Shown in pieces: positions 32,723 to 40,956 of a stretch of DNA of 46,425 bases (position 1 is the first letter of the stretch; every line of letters starts with the position of its first letter). The DNA comes from Candidatus Baldrarchaeum yapensis (GTDB taxonomy: Archaea > Asgardarchaeota > Baldrarchaeia > Baldrarchaeales > Baldrarchaeaceae). A program made the translations under genes and the position numbers. The stretch lies in NCBI GenBank assembly GCA_016840465.1, contig JAEOSH010000013.1, forward strand, positions 1 through 46,425. The letters are read 5' to 3'. The notes beneath the pieces were generated by a model, which did not search any database, had not been told where the DNA came from, and saw nothing but the letters and a program-made list of their open reading frames with translations.

Positions 32723-34054
32723 ATGGGAAAGAAGGGAGATATCGGCGACTGGGAGGATATGGCAAAGAAGTGGCTCAAACTCGTGTATGACCTTATAGAA
32801 AAACCCGAGAAGAAAGAGTTCGAGAGAGCCATGAAACTGGTCGTTGAGACGAGAAAGCTTCTGGATGAGTGCGAGTTTCCGTTGCACCAAGCGCTTGTGA
32901 ATGACATGAGGATGCAACTTGCGACGGTCGTCAATAACACGAAGTACGTCTTGGAGAACGTTCCAAAGGGCAACTATTACATAGTGATGCCCGATTTTGT
33001 AACGCACCTGACAAGGCTCGTCCTCCTAATTGCAAAAGCGATACAAAACGTTTGGTCTGCAAAGAACGGAATAGCATACGAGTATGTGCCACCTGAAGCA
33101 TCAGTATACCTACCGGCATCGCAAGAGGGCTTTTTTCGTCCGGGAGTGACATCCACACCAGCAGCGCCTAGTCCGGCCCCAACTCCAACTGCAGCTCCCA
33201 TGGTTACTGCGGCGCCGACTCCGATGTCGGCATATACGGCTCCAATCCAGCCCCCGCCGTACCCTCCTCAGTATTACTACTCTAAGGCGTACAAGTATGC
33301 CTACTGGACTCCTCGTAGTAGTGCGGGGAGGAGACTTGCCGCATTATCACTTCTGACGTTCCTCCCGATGTTTCTCTCATTTCTGAGGTACAAGGCGGCG
33401 CGTGGCGGAATTTCCCCGCAGGATGTCAGCCTGTTGAAATCATTAATAGACAAATTCAATGTGCTAAGTCGTGGGGTTTCCATTCCAGGAGTAGACCTGT
33501 CGAGTGTGCAGAGTGCGCTTGCAAACGTCGCTAATACTTTGAGAAGCACCGATATTTCCGGGCTGCAGGCATCTCTCATGAGCGCAATCGACAACTTGCA
33601 GAGAACTATAAATCCGCTTGCAAAGCAAGCGGAGAGTTGGCTCAAGGAGAACATCCCCAAGGTTGTTGAAGAAGTCAGGTCTCTCGCGTCCAGCGGGCGG
33701 CTTCCACCCGTCGAATTGAATGACGTCATGATATCCCTTAGAAACGTGTCAAATCTGGTTGGAGACCAGATAAAGGAGATACCGGGAATCGTACAGAGCG
33801 GCGTGCAACAGTTGATTGAGGTTGCGAGGGCCGCCGCACCTGCAGTGACGCATGTAGGAAGGGAGGTTGCTGAAGGAGTCAGGAGAGCGGTAAGCGGCAT
33901 AGGGCTGGGTGGAATATCCCTTCCGTCTCCGGATCAGATAGACTTCGAGAAGATGACAAAGACGGCGGCGGACTTCCTTAAGGCGGCGGACAACGTGATT
34001 AAGCAGGCCACCGAGAATATAGGGAAGCTACTGAAAGACTTCTTAGGCTTTTAA
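32723..34054 (+). CDS. Pro/Ala-linker protein with long amphipathic helical C terminus, unknown family
   Basis: The product is 443 aa from ATG 32723. Upstream lie GGGGG and a TATA box TTTATAT at 32677-32683; ATG 32669 is upstream of the TATA box. Residues ~1-115 are an all-helical domain. Residues ~125-195 are a disordered Pro/Ala/Thr linker followed by a Tyr/Pro-rich patch. A hydrophobic stretch is at ~208-222. The last ~220 residues are strings of amphipathic helices (L-K-S-L-I-D-K-F, L-M-S-A-I-D-N-L, W-L-K-E-N-I-P-K-V-V-E-E-V) resembling apolipoprotein- or phasin-like surface coats. No signal peptide is seen. I recognise no family; a membrane- or lipid-surface role is inference. Confidence 0.75.
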   Translation: MGKKGDIGDWEDMAKKWLKLVYDLIEKPEKKEFERAMKLVVETRKLLDECEFPLHQALVNDMRMQLATVVNNTKYVLENVPKGNYYIVMPDFVTHLTRLVLLIAKAIQNVWSAKNGIAYEYVPPEASVYLPASQEGFFRPGVTSTPAAPSPAPTPTAAPMVTAAPTPMSAYTAPIQPPPYPPQYYYSKAYKYAYWTPRSSAGRRLAALSLLTFLPMFLSFLRYKAARGGISPQDVSLLKSLIDKFNVLSRGVSIPGVDLSSVQSALANVANTLRSTDISGLQASLMSAIDNLQRTINPLAKQAESWLKENIPKVVEEVRSLASSGRLPPVELNDVMISLRNVSNLVGDQIKEIPGIVQSGVQQLIEVARAAAPAVTHVGREVAEGVRRAVSGIGLGGISLPSPDQIDFEKMTKTAADFLKAADNVIKQATENIGKLLKDFLGF

Positions 34055-34062
34055 TTGTTAAC

Positions 34063-34073
34063 TTTTATTTTTT
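34063..34073 (+). terminator. T-rich terminator
   Basis: TTTTATTTTTT, 9 bases after the stop at 34054, is a typical archaeal T-run terminator for the rightward gene. Confidence 0.5.
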
Positions 34074-34213
34074 CGATACGCGAACTTTATACATGCTTTC
34101 TGAATTCTTTTTCGAAATAATATACGATATTCGTTCATGGGGTTCCCACTTCGGAAAACGGTGAGCATACAGATTTATGTTGACAAAGGGCCTCATTATA
34201 ACCGGGTGGGAGC

Positions 34214-35350
34214 ATGGACTTCGAAATAACTGAGAAGCAGAAGAAAATATTCGAGGAGGCCGTCGCTTTCGGCAGGGAGAAAATAGAGCCTGTAATTGCC
34301 GAGTATGATGAGAGGTGCGAATACCCCGTTGACCTCTTTAGGGAAATGGGGAAGCGCGGATGGCTGGGATTCAACATCCCGGAGAAGTACGGAGGAGCCG
34401 AGAGGGACACCATCTCCTACACAATGCTCGTAATGGCGATTTCAAAGTACTCGGCGTCCCTAGGGCTGGCGATAGACACGCATTACCTCCTGTCTGAGGC
34501 AATAAAACTCTACGGAAGCGATGAGATGAAGGAAAACTACCTGCCTAAGCTTGCCAAGACGGAAATCATAGGAGGATTCGCAATAACCGAGCCGACCGCG
34601 GGGTCTGATGCCGCCGGAATAGAGGGCACCGCGGTAAAAGAGGGGGATGAGTACGTCCTTAACGGTGAAAAGAGCATAATAGTGGGTGGCGCTGTTGCGG
34701 ATGCGGTAATTGCGTTCTTCAAAACGGCGCCGGAGGCGGGTGCCAAGGGAATAACAGCCTTTCTTGTCGATACAAAAACTCCTGGGATAAAGAAGGAACC
34801 GCTAAATCCCGTCGGTCTGAGGGCGTGTGGCCTCGCCAAGTACAAGTTTGAGAACGTTAGAGTCCCCAAGGAGAACGTTATAGGGCAAGAGGGACAGGGA
34901 CTTAGGATAGCCCTCTCTGTGCTGGACTTTGGAAGGATAGGGGTTGCATCCGTCGCCACAGGGATAGCGGAGGCGGCATTGGAGCGCGCCATCGAGTATG
35001 CCAAGAAGAGGACTCAGTTTGGACAGCCAATAATGAAGTTCCAAGGACTCAGGTGGATGCTGGCAGACATAAAATTAGGAGTAGAGGCGGCGAAACTCTT
35101 GACGTGGAAAGCAGCGTATCTTAGAGATAAAGGAGTAAGGTACACCGTAGAGGCGGCGATGGCTAAACTATTTGCGACCGAACTCGCAATGAAGGCTACA
35201 ATAAAGGCGATACAGGTGCATGGGCATTACGGCTTCCTCAAGGATCTGCCATTAGAGCGCTACATGCGAGATGCAAAAGGGCTCGAAATAGCGGAGGGCA
35301 CCTCGGAAATACAGAGATTCATAATAGCGAGGGCGCTATTCGGTGGATGA
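34214..35350 (+). CDS. Acyl-CoA dehydrogenase
   Basis: The product is 378 aa, the normal family length. F-A-I-T-E-P-T-A-G-S-D-A is the FAD/substrate signature. R-T-Q-F-G-Q-P-I and I-Q-V-H-G-H-Y-G-F lie in the C-terminal helical domain. I-A-E-G-T-S-E-I-Q-R supplies the catalytic Glu of short- and medium-chain enzymes. It oxidises acyl-CoA to enoyl-CoA with an electron-transfer partner. No other beta-oxidation or ETF genes are in the window, so the chain length and role are open. Confidence 0.93.
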   Translation: MDFEITEKQKKIFEEAVAFGREKIEPVIAEYDERCEYPVDLFREMGKRGWLGFNIPEKYGGAERDTISYTMLVMAISKYSASLGLAIDTHYLLSEAIKLYGSDEMKENYLPKLAKTEIIGGFAITEPTAGSDAAGIEGTAVKEGDEYVLNGEKSIIVGGAVADAVIAFFKTAPEAGAKGITAFLVDTKTPGIKKEPLNPVGLRACGLAKYKFENVRVPKENVIGQEGQGLRIALSVLDFGRIGVASVATGIAEAALERAIEYAKKRTQFGQPIMKFQGLRWMLADIKLGVEAAKLLTWKAAYLRDKGVRYTVEAAMAKLFATELAMKATIKAIQVHGHYGFLKDLPLERYMRDAKGLEIAEGTSEIQRFIIARALFGG

Positions 35351-35355
35351 GGATT

Positions 35356-36531
35356 TCAGATATGTGCTCCTGTATCCGTGACTCCCATGACCTCTTCATA
35401 AACCTCTACCACTCTATGAACCACACGATCCCAGCTGTACCGCTCCTCTACTTTCTCTCTCGCGTTCATTCCCATAGCTTCGAGTCTTGATTTGTCATTT
35501 AGAAGCCATATTATTGCATCGCTCAACTCTCTCACGCTATGAGGTTTCACGAGAATGCCGTCGATTCCGTCGTCTATTATTTCCGGGATTCCTCCAACGC
35601 GGGTTGCAATGACGGGTTTTCCCGCTGCCATCGCCTCTATTATCACTATGCCGAAGGCTTCAGCAAATATCGACGGACAGACGAATACATCGGCCGCCAT
35701 ATACAGTTTTACCAAGTTTTCTCGGTCGACGTAACCCCGCAGGTCGACGTTCCTCTCGATGCCATAGGCCTTCGCCTTGTACTCAAGATAGTCCCTGAGC
35801 ATGCCCTTGCCGACTATCACAAGACGTGCATCGGGGATTTCCTTGACTACGCTCCTGAACGCGTCCAGCAATACATGGACACCCTTCCTCACAACGAGCC
35901 TTCCAACGAATAGTATTATGGGGTTGTCTATCGGGAGACACAGCTCTCTGCGCAGCTCCTCCTTGCTTTTGTTCGGCTTGAACTCCTCGATGTCGACCGC
36001 ATTTGGTATCACGACGAATCTCTCATAGTCCGGGAGCAGGTGTTTCATGAAGCGGCGCACCGCCTCGCTTACGGTTATTATTCTATTGACATTCTCCAGT
36101 GTTTTCCTTATCGGGTACATGAAAACGCGAAGAAATCTCCAAAGGTAGTGATTTTCGTGAGCAACTCCGAGCGAGTGGGCGGTCAAAACGCTAGGTATTC
36201 CGTACTTTGATGCCACCGATACCGAGTACAGGGATATGGGTATGAAGGCGTGATGAACATGTATGATGTCGAATTTCTCACCGAGTAGGGCATCTTTGAC
36301 ATCGCTCAGACTCAGCGGGGAGAGTATCTTGAGCCCCGGTATCACCGCCCCGCTTACCCTTATCACCCTTACGTTATGATGGTTGGTGTCCTCTGCCTCC
36401 TCTACTTTCTTCACAGTTATGATCGTGACATCGTGCCCCCTCTTTGAGAGGCTCTTCGCCAGTTCCCTGATGTGCGAGGAGATTCCACCTACTTTCGAGT
36501 ACCAGTCACTACAAAGGGCAATTTTCATCAT
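35356..36531 (-). CDS. Glycosyltransferase family 4 (GT-B)
   Basis: The product is 391 aa. The N terminus D-W-Y-S-K-V-G-G-I-S-S-H-I-R-E-L is the acceptor-side glycine loop of PIG-A/PimA-type enzymes. F-V-G-R-L-V-V-R-K-G-V and E-A-F-G-I-V-I-I-E-A, an E-x7-E motif, form the NDP-sugar site. There is no membrane helix. It likely adds a hexose or N-acetylhexosamine to a lipid or glycan. The start is ATG 36531 or 36528, with GGTGGT upstream and a TTAAAA TATA-like element near 36578 on the minus strand. It converges with the acyl-CoA dehydrogenase, 5 bases apart. Confidence 0.92.
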   Translation of the reverse strand: MMKIALCSDWYSKVGGISSHIRELAKSLSKRGHDVTIITVKKVEEAEDTNHHNVRVIRVSGAVIPGLKILSPLSLSDVKDALLGEKFDIIHVHHAFIPISLYSVSVASKYGIPSVLTAHSLGVAHENHYLWRFLRVFMYPIRKTLENVNRIITVSEAVRRFMKHLLPDYERFVVIPNAVDIEEFKPNKSKEELRRELCLPIDNPIILFVGRLVVRKGVHVLLDAFRSVVKEIPDARLVIVGKGMLRDYLEYKAKAYGIERNVDLRGYVDRENLVKLYMAADVFVCPSIFAEAFGIVIIEAMAAGKPVIATRVGGIPEIIDDGIDGILVKPHSVRELSDAIIWLLNDKSRLEAMGMNAREKVEERYSWDRVVHRVVEVYEEVMGVTDTGAHI

Positions 36532-36608
36532 ACCACCGGGTCGAAAAACGACCTCACAATAACCTTATTCGGAAGATGTTTTAATAATGGCGCTTTGTGG
36601 TGAACGGA

Positions 36609-36881
36609 GTCTGAAACAGTTTTCGGTTTAAGTAATTTTCAGGCATTTTCGTAAAAGTTTAAATGGTATCGCTCCATTATTCGGTCAGGTCGAGGCCGAT
36701 GAAGAGGACGAGGTTGATTAGTACGGGTGGGTTCCGCTTCGCCGAACCAGTCCGGTGAGCGTGCGGGCGACCGCACGGGATGGACTGGGTAAGGCGGGGC
36801 GGGCGACCGGGAGTCGTGATGGCCCACTTGGTGGCTGAAAATTACTATAAATTGCTGAATGCTACCAAGTGGGAGAACGGT
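36609..36881 (+). repeat. Long interspersed repeat, copy 2 (273 bp), with RNA-like hairpins
   Basis: This is the full-length copy of the element at 25164-25400. It contains 36 extra bases bounded by an 11-base direct repeat (GCGGGCGACCG at 36763 and 36799), which explains the shorter copy as a recombination deletion. It has a TATA-like TTTAAAT (36658-36664), a nested stem CCAGTCC (36747-36753) with GGACTGG (36782-36788), an inner hairpin GTGCGG-GCGA-CCGCAC (36761-36776) with a GNRA tetraloop, and a 13-bp hairpin near the right end. It lies between the GT4 gene and the MiaB-like gene. A minus-strand frame across it (36639-36899) is Pro/Arg-rich and not credible. Confidence 0.85.
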
Positions 36882-36895
36882 ACGCGGCCCGTTAA

Positions 36896-38212
36896 TCATA
36901 GGGGGCGTATCGTGGAAATTACCTCTGCGTCGAGATAGAAGGTGTCTGCGCGGGTTATCCGGATCTCAAACTCGTAGCCTAGGTATTCTTCTCCGAGTTG
37001 GAGGACTATCGGTTTATAGGTGTAATTGCGCGAAACAACACCACCCTTTATCCCTATTCCGGAAACCAACACCTCTCCCCGCCATCCAACCCATCTCTGG
37101 TTCCTGCGGTAGCTTATCTCCTTCACGACCTTCGTCATGAGTCTGCTCCGCTCCTTTATTTTCCACCCCGGAACTTGAGGCTTCATCTTTGCCGCGGGGG
37201 TGTTTGGGCGGGGACCGAATCTTGAAATGTTCACAATGTCGGGCTCCAGTTCCTTGACAAGTTCAACTGTGTCCATGAACTGCTCCTCGGTCTCTCCCGG
37301 AAATCCCACTATCACGTCGGTCTCTATCGTCATCTCTGGAATCTTCCTCCTTATTTCCTTCACTATCTGCCGGAACTCGTCCACAGTATATGGCCTGTTC
37401 ATCCTGCGGAGAATCTCGTCGTTCCCCGACTGCACCGGTATATGTATGAACTTATACACCTTGGGGTGCTGGTACACCTCGAGCATCTCGTCGAGATAGT
37501 TGAGTAGGCGTCCAGGATTCATCATGCCAATGCGGATTCTGAATTTACCCGGCACTTCGACAATTTTGCTCAACAATTCTGGGAGTGAGGTTCCGATGTC
37601 CGCGCCGTAGGCTATGGTGTCCTGCGCGGTTATCCATATCTCCCTGCAACCCTCCCTGACAAACCTCTCCACCTCTCTCACTATCGCATCTGGAGGGAAA
37701 CTGAACAATCGTCCCCTGGCCAGCCTGACCGCGCAGTAGGTACAAGAGCCGAGACAGCCCTCACATATGGGAACTATCCCCACGACTTTGTTCTCCCTAA
37801 GTCGGGGTGTGCATACCTTAACCATCTTATCTGATTTTATGTCAATGATCCCCCTTTCTCCCTCCACAATCCGGCGTGCTATTTCATGAATCCTCTGATA
37901 GGAAAATGGCCCAACGATTGCTGCGAAGTTCGGGATGCTCTTTATGATGCCCTCGAGGTTTATTTTGGGAAGACATCCGGCAACTATAACGGGCTTCCCG
38001 GTCGATGAAAGCTTCCTAAGTTTGTTCAGCACCTTAAATTCCGTTGGTACCTTGACCCCGCACGTGTTAACCACTATAATATCGGCTTCGCTCTCTGAGT
38101 CCACAATCTTGAACCCGTGTTCGGCCAGAATGCCTCTTATTATTTCGCCGTCCGCCTTGTTCTGCGCACACCCGTATGTTATTACGTGAACCTTAGTGCC
38201 ATTTGAGGGCAC
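36896..38212 (-). CDS. MiaB-like tRNA methylthiotransferase (e-MtaB type)
   Basis: The product is 438 aa. The N-terminal UPF0004 domain supplies C15, C51 and C80. The radical SAM motif is C153-x3-C157-x2-C160 (G-C-L-G-S-C-T-Y-C), and a C-terminal TRAM-like domain is present. I-H-I-P-V-Q-S-G-N-D and D-V-I-V-G-F-P-G-E-T are family hallmarks. Archaeal members methylthiolate t6A37 of tRNA to ms2t6A using two [4Fe-4S] clusters. The start is GTG 38212 with AAGGAGGG six bases upstream, overlapping the stop region of the GNAT gene, so the two are co-transcribed. The tRNA-A37 enzyme TrmO is encoded elsewhere in the window. Confidence 0.92.
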   Translation of the reverse strand: MPSNGTKVHVITYGCAQNKADGEIIRGILAEHGFKIVDSESEADIIVVNTCGVKVPTEFKVLNKLRKLSSTGKPVIVAGCLPKINLEGIIKSIPNFAAIVGPFSYQRIHEIARRIVEGERGIIDIKSDKMVKVCTPRLRENKVVGIVPICEGCLGSCTYCAVRLARGRLFSFPPDAIVREVERFVREGCREIWITAQDTIAYGADIGTSLPELLSKIVEVPGKFRIRIGMMNPGRLLNYLDEMLEVYQHPKVYKFIHIPVQSGNDEILRRMNRPYTVDEFRQIVKEIRRKIPEMTIETDVIVGFPGETEEQFMDTVELVKELEPDIVNISRFGPRPNTPAAKMKPQVPGWKIKERSRLMTKVVKEISYRRNQRWVGWRGEVLVSGIGIKGGVVSRNYTYKPIVLQLGEEYLGYEFEIRITRADTFYLDAEVISTIRPL

Positions 38213-38224
38213 GGTAAACCCTCC

Positions 38225-39010
38225 TTAGTCTCGGATCATTATCCAGTAACGCCCGCCCGTGACCCTGTAGCCTAATGTCTCGTACAGATGTCTTGCAACC
38301 CCGTTATCAGAGTCCACATGCAACATTGCAATAGCTCCCGAGTTTATCGCCTTCTCGGTAACGGTTGACGTTGCCATCTTTGCAAATCCCCTTCTTCTAT
38401 ACTTCGGATCGGTGAATACGTCACCTATCAGCCACACCTCGTTCATTCTGAGGTAGCAACAGGCGATCGACGCCAGCACCTCGTTCTCGAATATTCCATA
38501 ATACGTCCATTTCCTTAGGCGCACTTCCGCACTCCTCTTATCCAACTTCTGCCCTTGAGTACTCTTAAGCTTAATGAAAGCTTCTATGTGCTCATCGGTC
38601 AGCCTCACCGCAACTTCCGGTTTGTACGGTTTAAACGTTTCCGAATCGGCTACCATGTTGAGGAATCTTTTGACGTCCAAGTTCAACCCCTTTTCCTCAA
38701 CCTTTCTGGTAACCACGTCAACCAGTTCATCGTTATACACCTGTATGACAGCTGCCCGCCGAACGGGGATGCGATCCACAAGAACGTCAGCATTCGATCC
38801 CCAAATGTGGACTCCGAGGAATCCCGTTGCCGGATCCTTCCATACGAGCAGATATCCGAGTATTTTGTCATTTCCCACGACTATGTGTATGTCGGAATTC
38901 TCAAGCTCGTATACAATATCGTACATCAGGTAAACGTGAGTTAGCGGATCGGATTTGTACAATTCGACTAGCATTCGCCAGACCGGGTAATTTAACGACT
39001 TTATGCTCAT
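38225..39010 (-). CDS. GNAT-family N-acetyltransferase, two-domain
   Basis: The product is 261 aa from ATG 39010; ATG 39019 is also in frame. The C-terminal GNAT core has V-W-L-I-G-D-V-F-T-D-P-K-Y-R-R-R-G-F-A, the R/Q-x-x-G-x-A acetyl-CoA loop, then H-V-D-S-D-N-G-V-A-R-H-L-Y-E-T-L-G-Y. The N-terminal ~120 residues look like a degenerate second GNAT half. The substrate is unknown. It leads the two-gene operon with the methylthiotransferase. Confidence 0.85.
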   Translation of the reverse strand: MSIKSLNYPVWRMLVELYKSDPLTHVYLMYDIVYELENSDIHIVVGNDKILGYLLVWKDPATGFLGVHIWGSNADVLVDRIPVRRAAVIQVYNDELVDVVTRKVEEKGLNLDVKRFLNMVADSETFKPYKPEVAVRLTDEHIEAFIKLKSTQGQKLDKRSAEVRLRKWTYYGIFENEVLASIACCYLRMNEVWLIGDVFTDPKYRRRGFAKMATSTVTEKAINSGAIAMLHVDSDNGVARHLYETLGYRVTGGRYWIMIRD

Positions 39011-39281
39011 GTACTCCATGTAATATCATCTCACGAGAATTTTGGAGATGAGTTGTCTTTTCTCCGGACTGAATGTTAGATGTGAGAAGTATCGAGGAGA
39101 AGGGATAGAGGGGCATCAGCACTCGGCAAATTCGTCATCTGTCCTCGGAGCGTCGTCCCAGCCCTCATCATCTGCATGTAGTAAAATGTGGATCGGTACT
39201 TTTAACTTCTGCGATTTCGCGATCGTTACGTATCCTTCTTAACTCCCATTTCATAATGAAGTAGGAAAAAGTACTTTCCTC

Positions 39282-39527
39282 TCAGCCTTTATATTCGATT
39301 CTCACCCGAATGACATCCCTGCGTATTTCCATGATTCCCTTTTCCTCCATGGCACTTACCACTTCCTTGGCCAATGCCGCAAGCCTCAGAACGTCTCTTA
39401 ATTGTCTTTTTGACCCTTTTCCCCTTCTACCCGCCCTCTCTCTCAACTCAAATATCTTTTTAAGTGCCGCTCTCAGTTTTTTGTAATCCCAGTACTCTCT
39501 CCGCAGATCTTCAAACCTTATTTTCAT
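39282..39527 (-). CDS. Small basic helical protein paired with a nucleotidyltransferase
   Basis: The product is 81 aa from ATG 39527 (ATG 39536 is also in frame). It is strongly charged, with two or three helices, a basic central patch (R-E-R-A-G-R-R-G-K-G-S-K-R-Q) and a terminal beta strand. It overlaps the 3' end of the nucleotidyltransferase gene, so the two are translationally coupled. A small partner of an MNT-like protein suggests a toxin-antitoxin or substrate-binding pair. I recognise no family. Confidence 0.6.
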   Translation of the reverse strand: MKIRFEDLRREYWDYKKLRAALKKIFELRERAGRRGKGSKRQLRDVLRLAALAKEVVSAMEEKGIMEIRRDVIRVRIEYKG

Positions 39528-40146
39528 CCTCTCCACCTATTCCCAAATCCTTAAGCACCGTTTGTAGGAAATCGAGGACTTTTTCCTCTTTTGCACGCTT
39601 AATCACGTACTGTTTATCAATCTTCTCCCATAATACGCTCACCAGCGCGTACACTTTATCCCTGTCCTCGAGACTCTCCCAGTATTTCCAAGCAGACAAA
39701 TACGTAATTATTAACTCTTCTGGGGGTTCCATGTAGATGTACTCTTCGTTTACAAATAGCTTTATCGGGCGCTTCCTCTTGCTATAGGAAGTTCCAACAA
39801 TATCTATACCCTTACTGCTGAATAAGATTTCTCGTAGGAGATAGGTCCTCCCGCAGGCTTCTGATGTGCGCTTAAAGAACTCCTCGAGCGCATGCCTTGC
39901 CACAACCCCCTCGACTATTATATCGATGTCGAGCGTCCTGTAAGTGGATCCAGTAAGAACCTCAACGGCAAATCCTCCTACGAGGATAATCCTACCTGCG
40001 CCTTCGTGCTCGAGCACAACATTCATCCACGAAATCAAGTATAGAAACCTATGCGTTTCCGATCCTATACTTTTCGCCCTTCTAATGACCTCATCAAATT
40101 CCGATAGAAGTCTCGCGACCAATTCCTTCACGTCCAATATCTTCAC
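39511..40146 (-). CDS. Nucleotidyltransferase (DUF6036/AbiEii-like)
   Basis: The product is 211 aa. I-L-V-G-G-F-A-V-E-V-L-T-G followed by T-L-D-I-D-I-I-V is the minimal nucleotidyltransferase signature, with GG in place of GS and a D-x-D pair. Later strands and a helical C terminus fit archaeal DUF6036-like or AbiEii-like proteins, which often act as toxin-type nucleotidyltransferases. A TATA-like sequence lies very close upstream of GTG 40146, so the true start may be a few codons later, for example GTG 40131. It is coupled to the small helical gene. Confidence 0.75.
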   Translation of the reverse strand: MKILDVKELVARLLSEFDEVIRRAKSIGSETHRFLYLISWMNVVLEHEGAGRIILVGGFAVEVLTGSTYRTLDIDIIVEGVVARHALEEFFKRTSEACGRTYLLREILFSSKGIDIVGTSYSKRKRPIKLFVNEEYIYMEPPEELIITYLSAWKYWESLEDRDKVYALVSVLWEKIDKQYVIKRAKEEKVLDFLQTVLKDLGIGGEDENKV

Positions 40147-40257
40147 TTCCTGCCTTTATACAAGGAGTCATAACTTTGTACAGAATGTTAAGAAGCAAAA
40201 TGCCGGAAGTAATTTTCGGAGATGTGCCAATAGCCTCTTAGAGCAACCCAATGATCT

Positions 40258-40715
40258 TTACGTGAACGTTATAATTAATTCTTCGGATGATCGGCACCAG
40301 AAGGGGGACGCATGCATACATGCGAAGAGGTCACGTCTCACGCCGTAGATTGTGACTCCCACTTCTTCGAAGCCCAGCGACATTACGAGTTCACGTGCCT
40401 CTATGTTGTGCTCGAGAACCTCGCACTCCACATATGATACTCCCTTTTCTTTAAAATACTTCGCAGCCTTTAGCATAAGCGCAGTTGCTATTCCCATTCT
40501 GCGGAAGCTCCTGTCCACTCCTATTGCGAGAACCACGCCCACCCTTCTTTCATCCCCATTCCGCGTCGTGAGCATTACGAAACCCGCGAGCACACTCTGC
40601 AGTACTCGGCGATGGATATCCCGTCTTTAGGAATCTTCTGAAGCTTTTCGACAGTCATATATTCGTAGGGATCGGGACTGTACTCGGAGACTCTATTGAA
40701 GAGGCCCACGAACAT
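40258..40715 (-). pseudogene. GNAT N-acetyltransferase, single frameshift
   Basis: From ATG 40715 (GGAGGGG 8 bases upstream) the frame reads M-F-V-G-L-F-N-R-V-S-E-Y-S-P-D-P-Y-E-Y and on to about 40605, where it meets a stop. One frame over it continues from S-V-L-A-G-F-V-M-L-T through A-I-G-V-D-R-S-F-R-R-M-G-I-A (the acetyl-CoA loop) and E-H-N-I-E-A-R-E-L-V-M-S-L-G-F to the stop at 40258. A one-base slip in about 40595-40610 (GCAGAGTGTGC) joins the two into one ~150-aa GNAT. It may be true decay or an assembly error. Confidence 0.72.
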
Positions 40716-40956
40716 TTCCTCATCCCCTCCTCAAATCTACGGATCACAAGTACTTTCGAGAGTCCGCTATCTCTTATTTTGTTCTTTCACTTCATCAGCA
40801 CCTTGAGCCCCTTTTCCATTTTCAGTACATACCTGTAATAGACGAGACGTTCGCGGGCCATCAATAGTCATCCCGAAATGTGCGGATATATCCGCATATA
40901 ACGGGTTTTTAGGTCAAAAATACGTAGAATATGGATAAATGCGCTTGCTCACGACG

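Noticed and set aside
25164-36881. The repeat as a classic inverted-terminal-repeat MITE
   Set aside because: The two ends are not inverted copies of each other and no target-site duplication is visible; an IS200/605-like origin cannot be excluded but is not shown.
36639-36899. Minus-strand 86-codon frame across repeat copy 2
   Set aside because: It is Pro/Arg-rich, is disrupted by the 36-base difference and substitutions in the other copy, and lies over RNA-like hairpins.
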